Source: Victivallis vadensis
GTDB taxonomy: Bacteria; Verrucomicrobiota; Lentisphaeria; Victivallales; Victivallaceae
Assembly: GCF_003096415.1 (NCBI RefSeq)
Contig: NZ_QEKH01000023.1
Coordinates: 26,531-90,530, forward strand
Direction: 5' to 3'
DNA length: 64,000 bases
How positions within the stretch are numbered: the first letter of the stretch is position 1; every line of letters begins with the position of its first letter. Below are positions 28,700 to 37,093 of this stretch, one piece after another. Made by a program: the position numbers and the translations under genes. Under the pieces are notes generated by a model. That model did no database searches, was not told where the DNA came from, and worked only from the letters and a program-made list of their open reading frames with translations.

Positions 28700-29677
28700 A
28701 TGGCTGAGACAATGTTACTGCGCGGCGCGCACTTTCAATTGACCGGACGCTGCAATCTTCACTGCCGTTTCTGCGGACAGTCGAAGGGAATGCTGGCGGC
28801 GGGAGAATCCGAACTTCCCGTGGAAACGTGGCTGCGGCTCGCCCGCGAAGTCAGGGCGCTGGCCGACACCCCGGAACCGGAAATCACCCTCTGGGGCGGC
28901 GAACCGCTGCTCTATTCCGGTTTCCCCCGGCTGGCCCGGCGGCTCAAGGAGGAGGGATTCCGGGTCGCGGCGGTCACCAACGGCACTCTGATCGACCGGA
29001 TGCCGGAGCTGCTGTGCGAATATCCGGACGTGATCCATCTCTCCATCGACGGCTTCGGCGCGGTGCATGACGCGGTGCGCGGTTCCGGCGTGTTCGACCG
29101 GGTGCGGCGGAATCTGGAGCTGATTCGGGAACGCAGAGGCAAACTGATTTTCCTGACCACCGTTTCGGATGCGAACGTCGCGGAGCTGGCGGAGCTGCCG
29201 GAACAACTGGCGGAGCTGGGCCCCGACGAAATCGTATTGCAGCAGCTGATGTACCTGACCCCGGCGGAGATCGCCGCCTACCGGAAGTTCAGCGCGGAAA
29301 ACTTCGGCTGCGACTATCCCGAACTGAAAGCGTGGCGGCGGGAGGATGATGCGGCCTATCTGGCCATGCTGAGACGGCAGCTTGCCACGCTGGCGAAACG
29401 GAGCCATCCGGTTCCGGTCCGCTTCACGCCGCACAGTTATCCGGACCGGCTGCCGGATGCGCCGGCTTGTCAGGCGCCGTTCCGCCGGGTGCATATCCGG
29501 CACGACGGAGCGGTCGGCTTCTGCACGGATTACTTCGGCTTCTCCGCCGGCAACGTCAAAGAGCTGCCGCTGGAAGCGATCTGCCGAAGCCCGGCTGCGG
29601 AGCGTTACCGGGCAGCCGTCCGAAGCGGCGAACTGCCCATCTGCGACCACTGCCCGTGGAGATTGCAGCAACTCTGA
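28700..29677 (+). CDS. radical SAM protein with SPASM-like C-terminus
   Basis: This is a 325-residue protein. The cluster motif C-N-L-H-C-R-F-C (C18, C22, C25) binds the radical SAM 4Fe-4S cluster, and LWGGEPLL is the GGE motif. The C-terminal half has Cys residues in CQAPFRRVHI, GFCTDYFG and CDHCPW, which fit an auxiliary SPASM-type cluster. The start is ATG 28700 with GAGG upstream; a TTG at 28688 is an alternative. It lies 61 bp after the GH57-like gene and may be cotranscribed. No peptide substrate gene is visible next to it, so the target is unknown. Confidence 0.88.
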   Translation: MAETMLLRGAHFQLTGRCNLHCRFCGQSKGMLAAGESELPVETWLRLAREVRALADTPEPEITLWGGEPLLYSGFPRLARRLKEEGFRVAAVTNGTLIDRMPELLCEYPDVIHLSIDGFGAVHDAVRGSGVFDRVRRNLELIRERRGKLIFLTTVSDANVAELAELPEQLAELGPDEIVLQQLMYLTPAEIAAYRKFSAENFGCDYPELKAWRREDDAAYLAMLRRQLATLAKRSHPVPVRFTPHSYPDRLPDAPACQAPFRRVHIRHDGAVGFCTDYFGFSAGNVKELPLEAICRSPAAERYRAAVRSGELPICDHCPWRLQQL

Positions 29678-29679
29678 TT

Positions 29680-29696
29680 TGCCGCAGAGAGCGGCA
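29680..29696 (+). terminator. weak hairpin after the radical SAM gene
   Basis: TGCCGC (29680-29685) and GCGGCA (29691-29696) form a 6-bp stem with a 5-base loop, three bases after the stop codon. A C-rich rather than T-rich tract follows, so termination is uncertain. Confidence 0.35.
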
Positions 29697-29780
29697 GCCC
29701 CCCCTTCGCCAGATATCAGGGATCTCGCCTTCTGCGTACGGCCGGGGCGAAATCCCATTTTAGAAAATTTTCACATGGCG

Positions 29781-29879
29781 TTAATTCATATTTGATCCTA
29801 AATAGATATGAAATCAGGATAAAAAAATACAATTTATTTTATTTTTGGTCTTGACTTTTGTTTTCATTTGGCCCATAAT
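29781..29879 (+). promoter_or_regulatory. ThuA gene promoter with TTAATTCATATTTGATC motif
   Basis: TTGACT (29851-29856) and CATAAT (29874-29879) have a 17-bp spacer. A motif at 29781-29814 beginning TTAATTCATATTTGATC lies 36 bp upstream of the -35 and contains TTCATAT/ATATGAA in inverted orientation. The same 17 bases recur upstream of the ROK gene at a similar distance from its promoter. Confidence 0.6.
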
Positions 29880-29918
29880 TAAAATGTGCAAACAAAAATG
29901 TACAGATTGGAGCCCCAA

Positions 29919-30653
29919 ATGATCAAAACCAACGTCACAGTCTGGAATGAGTTCCGCCACGAAAAAAACGATCCGCTGGTGCGGAGCGTCTATCCGGAGG
30001 GCATCCATGCGGCGATCGCCGCCGGAATCGCCGCCGATGACCTCGAAATCCGGCTTGCGTCGCTTGATGAACCCGACCACGGACTGCCGGATGCGGTGAT
30101 CGCTTCGACCGATGTGCTGATCTGGTGGGGGCATGCGGTCCATCATGAGGTCCGGGACGACATCGTCGCGAAGCTCCATCGGCGCGTGCTGGAGGGAATG
30201 GGCCTGATCGTACTGCACTCCGGGCATTTTTCAAAGATTTTCCGGGCCGTCACCGGCACGAGCTGCTCGCTGAAGTGGCGGGAGGCCGGCGAGAAGGAAC
30301 GGCTCTGGAATGTCGCTCCGACTCATCCGATCACGCAGGGAATCGGCGATTATTTCGAGCTTCCCCACGAGGAGATGTACGGCGAACGCTTCGACATCCC
30401 GGAGGACGGCAAGCCGATATTCCTGGGCTGGTTCGAAGGCGGCAACGTCTTCCGCAGCGGGATCACCTTCGAGCGCGGCTACGGCAAAGTCTTTTACTTC
30501 CAGCCCGGACACGAATCCCACCCGACCTACCGCGATCCGAATGTTCTCCGGGTGATCGGCAATGCGGTGCGCTGGGCGAAACCGGTGTTTTTCCGCGAGT
30601 TGGGCGGAGTGCGTTATCCGGCGCTCGAAGAGCTTCGTTCCGCCGCACATTAA
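29919..30653 (+). CDS. ThuA-like domain protein (trehalose utilisation family)
   Basis: This is a 244-residue cytoplasmic protein. The start at 29919 has GGAG 6 bp upstream; upstream in-frame starts at 29886 and 29898 lack one. It shows the glutamine-amidotransferase-like ThuA fold: [42 protein letters not shown] and the C-terminal [16 protein letters not shown]. ThuA proteins are linked to metabolism of trehalose and other disaccharides, possibly 3-keto derivatives. It precedes the ROK operon and shares an upstream motif with it, so it probably belongs to the same regulon. Confidence 0.88.
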   Translation: MIKTNVTVWNEFRHEKNDPLVRSVYPEGIHAAIAAGIAADDLEIRLASLDEPDHGLPDAVIASTDVLIWWGHAVHHEVRDDIVAKLHRRVLEGMGLIVLHSGHFSKIFRAVTGTSCSLKWREAGEKERLWNVAPTHPITQGIGDYFELPHEEMYGERFDIPEDGKPIFLGWFEGGNVFRSGITFERGYGKVFYFQPGHESHPTYRDPNVLRVIGNAVRWAKPVFFRELGGVRYPALEELRSAAH

Positions 30654-30747
30654 TTCATATTTGATCATAAATAATGAAAATACCACAATGGGAACCCGGA
30701 ATTACGCCAATATTTCTCTTGACAACGAGCTCTTTCGGCCTCATAGT
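30650..30747 (+). promoter_or_regulatory. ROK operon promoter with second copy of the TTAATTCATATTTGATC motif
   Basis: TTGACA (30719-30724) and CATAGT (30742-30747) have a 17-bp spacer. The motif at 30650-30680 starts with the same 17 bases as the ThuA copy and lies 38 bp upstream of the -35. It begins inside the ThuA stop codon region. The promoter position supports ATG 30781 as the start of the ROK gene. Confidence 0.65.
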
Positions 30748-30780
30748 AGGAGAGAAACCAACCAAAACGCAGGGGTGCCC

Positions 30781-32034
30781 ATGTCTTTGAAGGATGTCGT
30801 CGAGAAAAGCCGTGAATTGCGGCAGAACAATAAGATGCTGAAACTGTTGGAACTGATCTGGAAAAATCCGGGAATCGCCCGGCGGGACCTCGGACCTCTG
30901 GCCAGGTTGAGCCGCGGCGCGGTCACCTCCAACATCACCCAGCTGATTGAAGAACAATATGTGGTCGAAGGAGAATCCGACCCGGAAAATGAAAACCGCC
31001 TCGGCCGCGGTTCCATCGGTCTGTACGTCGCGCCGGATTTCTTTTATACGATCGGCATCCTGATCCTGTCGGATTTCACCGCAGTGCTGTACGACGCCTC
31101 CGGCAAAGCGGTCAAGGTCTATCATGAACCGTTCAAAATGCAAAAAGAGGGAGCCTACCGACAGACTCTGGAAGCCCTGCAACGGGCGATTCCGCAACTG
31201 ATGGGAGAGGCCCGGACTGAAGTGGTCGCGCTCGGCATCGCCTGCACCGGCATCATTGATTTCGACAGCGGCGAAGTGTTCTCCTCAAGCAGCTTCCCCG
31301 GAATCGGCCCGTTCAATCTTAAAAATTTCATCCGCGAACTGTGCGGGCTTGATCCATTCCTGATCAACATCTCCCACTTGAATCCGATCATGGAGAAGCT
31401 CTGGGGAGCGGCGAAAAACATCGATAATTTCATCACGGTGGACGACTCCTGCACGGCCGGTTTTTTCCTGAACGGCGAATTGTTCCGGGGCTGGCAGAAG
31501 CACGCCGGGGAACTGGGATACATGAAAGTGACGGAGACGGCGGAAATCGCCAACGACGGCCGGGGGGGAGTGGTGGCGCTCAAAGCCCTCTCCCACGTCC
31601 TGTCCGACCAGCTTCGGAGCATGATCGCCAACGGCGGCCGCCCGAAAATTCTTGAATACATGGATTCGCCGGATCAGGAGATCACCACCGAACTTCTGGT
31701 ACAGGCCATCGAAGGCGGCGACAAATACGTCGAGCAGAAGATGGCCGAACGCTACGAGGTGATCGGCGAGGCCATCGTGAACACCGCCTATATGCTGAAT
31801 CCCGAGGCGATCTTCCTCGAAGCATGGACGGCGCGCTGTCCGCAGTGCACCCTAGATATCGTCGAACGCAAAATGGGCAGCTACGGATTGAGCAACTGGC
31901 ATCTGAGCACCCGGATCCGCAGCTGCAAATGCACGATGAAAACGGCGCCGCGCGCGGTGGCGTATCTCGCCGCCGAGGTGGTGTTCCGCAACTCCGATTC
32001 CCGCAGGGCGGAGCAGGAAACCGAAGTCGAGTAA
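30781..32034 (+). CDS. ROK family transcriptional regulator
   Basis: This is a 417-residue protein. The N-terminal winged helix is at about residues 17-75 (KLLELIWKNPGIARRDLGPL, then ARLSRGAVTSNITQLIEE). The ROK domain follows (ALGIACTGIIDFDSGEVFSS, GFFLNGELFRGWQKHAGELGY). The sugar-kinase ATP motif and the canonical CxCGxxGC zinc motif are not evident, so it is a regulator, not a kinase. The start at 30781 is preceded by AGGGGTG and lies downstream of a good promoter. It heads the long operon of pseudopilins, GH2, GH50-like and ABC permeases, with 41 bp to the next gene. Confidence 0.87.
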   Translation: MSLKDVVEKSRELRQNNKMLKLLELIWKNPGIARRDLGPLARLSRGAVTSNITQLIEEQYVVEGESDPENENRLGRGSIGLYVAPDFFYTIGILILSDFTAVLYDASGKAVKVYHEPFKMQKEGAYRQTLEALQRAIPQLMGEARTEVVALGIACTGIIDFDSGEVFSSSSFPGIGPFNLKNFIRELCGLDPFLINISHLNPIMEKLWGAAKNIDNFITVDDSCTAGFFLNGELFRGWQKHAGELGYMKVTETAEIANDGRGGVVALKALSHVLSDQLRSMIANGGRPKILEYMDSPDQEITTELLVQAIEGGDKYVEQKMAERYEVIGEAIVNTAYMLNPEAIFLEAWTARCPQCTLDIVERKMGSYGLSNWHLSTRIRSCKCTMKTAPRAVAYLAAEVVFRNSDSRRAEQETEVE

Positions 32035-32075
32035 CGGACGGAAAACGCCAAAATATAAGGAAATGAGGTGAAACC

Positions 32076-33389
32076 ATGAAAAAGAAAATTATCACACTGA
32101 TCAAATTTCTGATGAGTTTTTCTTATCGCCTCCGGCCTCCCGTCTCTTCGCCAGCTCCCGCTCTGCGCAAAAGAGAGGCGGCAAGGTGCCGCTGCCGGGT
32201 AACGGGATGTGTGTCGTCACTACGTTCCTCCTACTTATCCCGCTGGGGAGCGCTGCTCCCCCGGCCCCTCGTTCCCGCTCTGCGTAGAAGAGAGGGGTTC
32301 GGGGGAGAGAAAGCGGCGACCAGCGCCGCGTCTCTCCCCGTACCAAACAATCTCAGCATCTCCCTTATTTCCAGCAAGCTCTCACGCCTCCGCCAATGCT
32401 CTGCAAGCGGCAAGCCGGAGCAAAAACGTGAAGTCGTCTTTCCGCAGAAAAGCGGGAAGACAACTTCACGTTATTGCGGATCTTCCTTCCCCGCCGGCCG
32501 ACCGCTGCTCCGCCTGTCGACCGTCCCGTACCCGGCACCGGCACCTTGCCGGTCGTGGTCCAGCGGCGAAAGCGCTGGTCGCTCCGACAGGAGCGAAATC
32601 CTCCGTCGGAGACTATCCCGCTACAGTTTTACGCTGATTGAGCTGCTTATCGTGATAGCTATTATCGCGATTCTGGCGGCGCTGCTGCTGCCGTCACTGC
32701 AGAAAGCGCGCCGGAAAGCGCAACAGGCGGGCTGCGCGTCCAATCTGAAACAGGTGGGCGTGCTGTTCCAGGGATACGGCGACTCGTTCAAGGGCTACCT
32801 GCCGGTCACCTATCAATGCGAATGCGGCCGGTACTGGTCCAACATCCTTTATGTGACGATGCAGCTCAATACGACGCTGATCGGAGAATTCGGAAACTGC
32901 TATCTGGGACATCCGGGCTACAATAACCCGCTCGGTTACTGCAATGAGGGATGCACGGCAGAAAAGGGAACGGTGTTTCACTGTCCTTCACAGATTTCCG
33001 GGGCGGAGGGGAACAATGCAGGCGGGAACATGAAATATCCGGTCTCCTACGGGATGAACCCCTTCGGTTACACGGCGGGCTGGACCACGGTCAACTCGCG
33101 CAAGATGAGCTGGGTGCGCCATCCTTCGGAGGCGATGCTGGCGATGGATGCGGGACACCTGCTGCTGGAATTCTGGACTTTACGGGACATGCTCACATTG
33201 GCGCAACGCGGCGCTCCGACTCCTTTCCTGTCCAACAACGGCGATGTGCATAACGGCGGCGCGAATGTGCTGTATGTGGACGGCCATGTCGGGTATGCGA
33301 ACTATTCGCGGTTGTTCAACGACCAGCCGACCACGACGATCTGGTCCACGCGCTTCTGGTCGTGCAATCCCACTCATAACGCAATGTGA
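32076..33389 (+). CDS. prepilin-type pseudopilin with 184-residue leader
   Basis: This 437-residue protein has a strong ribosome binding site (GAGGTG) before the ATG at 32076, so the long leader is expected to be translated. After [13 protein letters not shown] comes a segment of about 170 residues rich in Arg, Ser and Pro. Only then, at residue 185, does [20 protein letters not shown] begin. Other pseudopilins in this window have leaders of 5-11 residues. The body ends with [12 protein letters not shown]. The leader segment is a structured, repeat-containing in-frame insert (see the separate feature). Cleavage before F185 would release a normal pseudopilin. It is the second gene of the ROK operon, 21 bp before the GH2 gene. 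Confidence 0.85.
   Translation: MKKKIITLIKFLMSFSYRLRPPVSSPAPALRKREAARCRCRVTGCVSSLRSSYLSRWGALLPRPLVPALRRREGFGGEKAATSAASLPVPNNLSISLISSKLSRLRQCSASGKPEQKREVVFPQKSGKTTSRYCGSSFPAGRPLLRLSTVPYPAPAPCRSWSSGESAGRSDRSEILRRRLSRYSFTLIELLIVIAIIAILAALLLPSLQKARRKAQQAGCASNLKQVGVLFQGYGDSFKGYLPVTYQCECGRYWSNILYVTMQLNTTLIGEFGNCYLGHPGYNNPLGYCNEGCTAEKGTVFHCPSQISGAEGNNAGGNMKYPVSYGMNPFGYTAGWTTVNSRKMSWVRHPSEAMLAMDAGHLLLEFWTLRDMLTLAQRGAPTPFLSNNGDVHNGGANVLYVDGHVGYANYSRLFNDQPTTTIWSTRFWSCNPTHNAM
32115..32630 (+). repeat. in-frame, hairpin-rich insert flanked by imperfect 21-bp direct repeats
   Basis: ACACTGATCAAATTTCTGATG (32094-32114) and its relative at 32631-32651, which encodes TLIELLI, match at 14 of 21 positions and lie exactly 537 bp (179 codons) apart. 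The DNA between them has many inverted repeats: 32425-32445/32452-32472 (21-bp arms, 2 mismatches), 32302-32310/32331-32339 (9 bp), 32245-32251/32255-32261 (7 bp), 32560-32565/32573-32578 and 32583-32588/32605-32610. A 23-bp internal direct repeat (32156-32178 and 32273-32295, 21 of 23 identical) is also in frame. No stop codon interrupts the gene. Confidence 0.8.
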
Positions 33390-33410
33390 TTTCAGAAAGG
33401 ATCCCGCAAC

Positions 33411-36400
33411 ATGAAACTGCTGCTGATCAGCGCGTTGTGCCTGCCGCTCGTGTCGGGGGCGGCCGAACTGACGATTCCGGAGGAACCGGCGTTCACGGAA
33501 CCGGCTCCGCTGCCGCCCGCGCAATTGCCGGAGGGACGGCTGCACAAGCCGGTTTCACCGGAATGGGGGTGCCGGTCCCTTGACGGAGAGTGGCGTTTCC
33601 GGAAAGTTCCGTTCGTGAAAGGACGCGACGAACGGAACGACGAAGGCATCCGCGACCGGCTGTTCGCGGCGGGCGTCGACGATGCGGGGTGGGAGAGGAT
33701 CACGGTGCCGGGCAGCTGGTGGCTGCACAACGGCTGGGACGCCTCACCGGGCAAGCTCGGTTATTACCGCCGCACCTTTGAAATAAAGCCGGAAGAGACC
33801 GGCCCGAACCGGCGGGTCATCCTCGACTTCCGGCGGGTTTCGGACCGCGCCGACGTATGGGTCAACGGCAAAAGCGCCGGGGAACCGCATTTCGGGCGTG
33901 CCGCGAGTTTCCAATATGACATCGGCGCACTGGTGAAACCGGGAAAGAACGAGCTGGCGGTGCGCGTATACGACTATCAGGGCGGCTCTACCGGCTGGCG
34001 GGCGCATATCGGCGGCATCTGCGACGGCGTGCGGCTGCTGACGCTGCCGGGCGGCTGTTTCGTCTCCGGGGCGATGATCACGCCGGACCTGAAAAGCGGG
34101 ACAGTGGCGATCCAGGTCCGGACGATCGCGCCGCAACCCGGTCGCGGGCTGACCGCCGAAATCGTGGACCCCGAAAGCGATACCGTGGTCGCTTCGCGGC
34201 AATTCGGCGGCTTTGCGGTTCCGGCCGGAACCGGCTGGAGCGAGCTCGGTACGGTCGCGATCCCGTCGCCCCGGCTGTGGACTCCCGGGGACCCGTTCCG
34301 TTACGTGCTGCGGCTGCGCGACCCGGCGGGCAACACGGTCGGTTTCGAGCCCTTCGGTTTCCGTGAATTCAAAGCCGAAGGGGAGTGGCTGATGCTGAAC
34401 GGCAGGAAATTCAAGCCGCGGATGTTCACGTATACGACCCAGTGGGTCCGCCGCGTCCATAACAACATCGGCCATTCGTCGGAACGGCTGCTGCGGATGA
34501 TGAAGGATCAGCTGCATGTGAATATGATCCGGCCGCACAGCATGGACGGCACGCCGTTCGAGGGCCTGTACGAAATCTGCGACCGGATCGGAATGCTGGT
34601 CTACTTCGACTGGAGCGGTCCCGGCGGACATCAGGCCTATGACAAAAAGTGGAACGACAGCATTCTCGAAGCCGCGCCGGAACTGGAGGCGTTCATCCGC
34701 GACAACTACAACCGCCCCTGTCTGGCGATGTGGTCGCTCGGCAATGAAATCTACGAGGGGCACTACAACCTCTATTTCTCGCAGAATCTGGATAAGCTCT
34801 ACGGCATGGTCAAAAAGCTGGACCGCCAGAACCGGCCGGTGTGCAGCTCCTCCGGGCGGCAGTCGATCGAGGCGTTGCAGTCCGGACTGCTCAAGGAGCG
34901 CACCGACGTCGCGGACGATCACCAGTATCGCGGCTCCTACTGCGGCTCGTGGCAGGAAAATATCGGCCATATCACTTATTATGCGCAGGTTGCGCGACAT
35001 CACTTCAACCGTCCGATCCCGAAAATCGACGCTGAATACGGCGTACCGGGAGATTGCGCCCGCTACCGGGGCGACCTGACGCAGCAGGCGGTCGCGGCGG
35101 TCCTCGCCATGCCGCGCGACACGGCGGCGTTCAAGGAGGCTTATGCGAAAATGCTGCGCGATCCGCGTCCCGAAGTCGGCGGTTACCTGCGCCTGCTCAG
35201 CAACTATGCGACGCCGGACGACTACGCGGCCAAGAAGCCGCTCTACCGGAAATACGGTTTCCGCTACGCGAAGCGCCCGATCGAAATCTACCGCCGGGCG
35301 GGCGTGGAGTGTCTCGGCGGCCACACCAATATCCAGTGGTACGATCTGGTCCGGGAGTTTCCCGACGGCTATCACGTCGCGGACCTGCCGCAGGCGCCGC
35401 CGGAGGAGTGGCGGGTGATGCCGCCCTTCTACTGGATCGCCCGCTGCTACAATCCGACGCTGGTTTCCGCCGGGGTGTTCAACCAGCAGCCCTACGCGGG
35501 GCGGGACGAAAAAGCCGAGGTGTTCGTGACCAACGACCTGAATGAGGACGGCGATTTCGAAGTCGTGTCGCAGTTCCGGCTGGAAAGCGGCACGGTCATC
35601 ACGCTTCCCGCGCTGAAATTCGGCACGGTTCCGGCGATGGGGCAGAAGAGCCTGATCCTGGAATACCGCACCCCGGACTGCCGCCGGATCGAGCGCGGCC
35701 GGCTCGAACTCTATTTGTTCCGCGACGGCAGACGCGTCGGCGACAACTGTTACGATCTCTCGATCTTTCCGGCCCGCAAGACCGGGCTGCCCGCCCGCTG
35801 CGCCCTCTACGACAGCGCCGGAGCCAAATTCCGCGGCCTGCTGAAAACCCCGACCACAACCGGCGTGTTGCGGCAGCTCGGCTGCCGGGCGCAGGCGATC
35901 AGGAACTTCGACCGGCTGGATGAATTCACACATCTGATCATCGGCGGCAACTGCTTCGACCAGATCGTGTTGGACAATGGCGACCGGCTGTTCCGCTGGG
36001 TGAAGAGCGGCGGCAAGCTGCTGGTGATGGAGCAGAGCCTCTGCGGCAAGGTGCCGTTCCTCGCGAATTACAGCGTCGTCTCCGGCAATCCGGGCACGCT
36101 CGCGACCTTGGTGGACCCGGCCCATCCGGTGTTCAAGTCGCTGCGTCAGGAGGAGATGGACAGCTGGATCGGCAATCAGGGCCGGATGAGCCGTTTCGCC
36201 CTGGCTCCGCTGGATGCGGGCATGGTGGCGGTCTCGCCGCTGGCGGCCAGCGGCGACCCGGAGTGTTACAAGGCAATCCTGTGCGACGTGAAGGTCGGGC
36301 GCGGCGAGGTGATCCTGTCCCAGCTGGCCGCTTCGGAGCGGATGCGCGAAAGCGGCGCGGCCGGGGAGTACCTGTGCAGCCTGCTGGAATACTTCGCCGC

Positions 36401-37076
36401 GCCGGACGTTTCAAAATTCGCGATGGCGGTCCCGGACGCCGCCTCCGGGCGGGTCCGTTATCTGGCGGACAAAGACGCATTCCATTTTGACCTCTCCCGA
36501 GCAGTGAACCGCTCCTTCTCCGACGACAAAGCCGGGGACCGGCAGGGCGGCTGGACCGATTTCGGCGCGAGCGCGGATTTCCGTTCGATTCCGACCGGAG
36601 TTACACGGCTGCAGGGCGGAGTGCCGTTCCGCATTCTCGACCCGGCGAAAAACAACAGCAGTTCCTGCATTGTGCTGAAAGGAGAAAAACGGCCGTACTT
36701 CCCGGAACGCGCCGATATCCCGGTCAACGCGCTGCTGAACACGATCTACGTGCTGCATACCGCGATGTATGCGAATGAGCCCGGCCCGGCGGTGCGCTAT
36801 ATCCTGCGCTACGAGGACGGCAAAACCCATGAATTCGCGGCGGACACCCGTTACGACCTGCCGGACTGGTGGGAGGCGAAGAGCCGCCGCAACGCCGAGG
36901 TGGTGTTCCGCGACGGCGAAAAGGGGCTGTTCGTCAGCGAGTTCGTCAACCCGCGTCCCAATGTGAAAATCACCGGCCTGGAGATCGTGTCGGCGGGGAA
37001 AGCGATTCCGGTGGTAGTCGCCGTAACCGGCCGTATCCGGCTGTCTTCGACCATCTCGGGGGTTGGTGAAAAATGA
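33411..37076 (+). CDS. secreted GH2 family glycoside hydrolase (beta-galactosidase-like)
   Basis: This is a 1221-residue protein with a signal peptide (about residues 1-18, ending VSGAA). GH2 layout: sugar-binding domain (SLDGEWRFRKVPF, then GSWWLHNGWD and LDFRRVSDRADVWVNGKSAG), immunoglobulin-like domain, and TIM barrel with the acid/base in WSLGNEIY (near residue 446) and a nucleophile candidate in IDAEYGVPG (near 543). A glutamine-amidotransferase-like segment follows (THLIIGGNCFDQIV, then WVKSGGKLLVMEQS). The last 200 residues are the GGW(T/S)D...DPAKNN accessory domain shared with the enzyme at 20857. GAAAGGA precedes the ATG. The substrate could be a beta-galactoside, mannoside or glucuronide. 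Confidence 0.88.
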   Translation: MKLLLISALCLPLVSGAAELTIPEEPAFTEPAPLPPAQLPEGRLHKPVSPEWGCRSLDGEWRFRKVPFVKGRDERNDEGIRDRLFAAGVDDAGWERITVPGSWWLHNGWDASPGKLGYYRRTFEIKPEETGPNRRVILDFRRVSDRADVWVNGKSAGEPHFGRAASFQYDIGALVKPGKNELAVRVYDYQGGSTGWRAHIGGICDGVRLLTLPGGCFVSGAMITPDLKSGTVAIQVRTIAPQPGRGLTAEIVDPESDTVVASRQFGGFAVPAGTGWSELGTVAIPSPRLWTPGDPFRYVLRLRDPAGNTVGFEPFGFREFKAEGEWLMLNGRKFKPRMFTYTTQWVRRVHNNIGHSSERLLRMMKDQLHVNMIRPHSMDGTPFEGLYEICDRIGMLVYFDWSGPGGHQAYDKKWNDSILEAAPELEAFIRDNYNRPCLAMWSLGNEIYEGHYNLYFSQNLDKLYGMVKKLDRQNRPVCSSSGRQSIEALQSGLLKERTDVADDHQYRGSYCGSWQENIGHITYYAQVARHHFNRPIPKIDAEYGVPGDCARYRGDLTQQAVAAVLAMPRDTAAFKEAYAKMLRDPRPEVGGYLRLLSNYATPDDYAAKKPLYRKYGFRYAKRPIEIYRRAGVECLGGHTNIQWYDLVREFPDGYHVADLPQAPPEEWRVMPPFYWIARCYNPTLVSAGVFNQQPYAGRDEKAEVFVTNDLNEDGDFEVVSQFRLESGTVITLPALKFGTVPAMGQKSLILEYRTPDCRRIERGRLELYLFRDGRRVGDNCYDLSIFPARKTGLPARCALYDSAGAKFRGLLKTPTTTGVLRQLGCRAQAIRNFDRLDEFTHLIIGGNCFDQIVLDNGDRLFRWVKSGGKLLVMEQSLCGKVPFLANYSVVSGNPGTLATLVDPAHPVFKSLRQEEMDSWIGNQGRMSRFALAPLDAGMVAVSPLAASGDPECYKAILCDVKVGRGEVILSQLAASERMRESGAAGEYLCSLLEYFAAPDVSKFAMAVPDAASGRVRYLADKDAFHFDLSRAVNRSFSDDKAGDRQGGWTDFGASADFRSIPTGVTRLQGGVPFRILDPAKNNSSSCIVLKGEKRPYFPERADIPVNALLNTIYVLHTAMYANEPGPAVRYILRYEDGKTHEFAADTRYDLPDWWEAKSRRNAEVVFRDGEKGLFVSEFVNPRPNVKITGLEIVSAGKAIPVVVAVTGRIRLSSTISGVGEK

Positions 37077-37093
37077 TTGAAAGGAGTATCGCC

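Noticed and set aside
32115..32630. Group II intron or CRISPR array inside the pilin gene
   Set aside because: No intron-encoded protein or recognisable domain V, and no regular repeat/spacer pattern; the segment is in frame without stops. A novel spliced or bypassed element remains possible and is reported as a finding.
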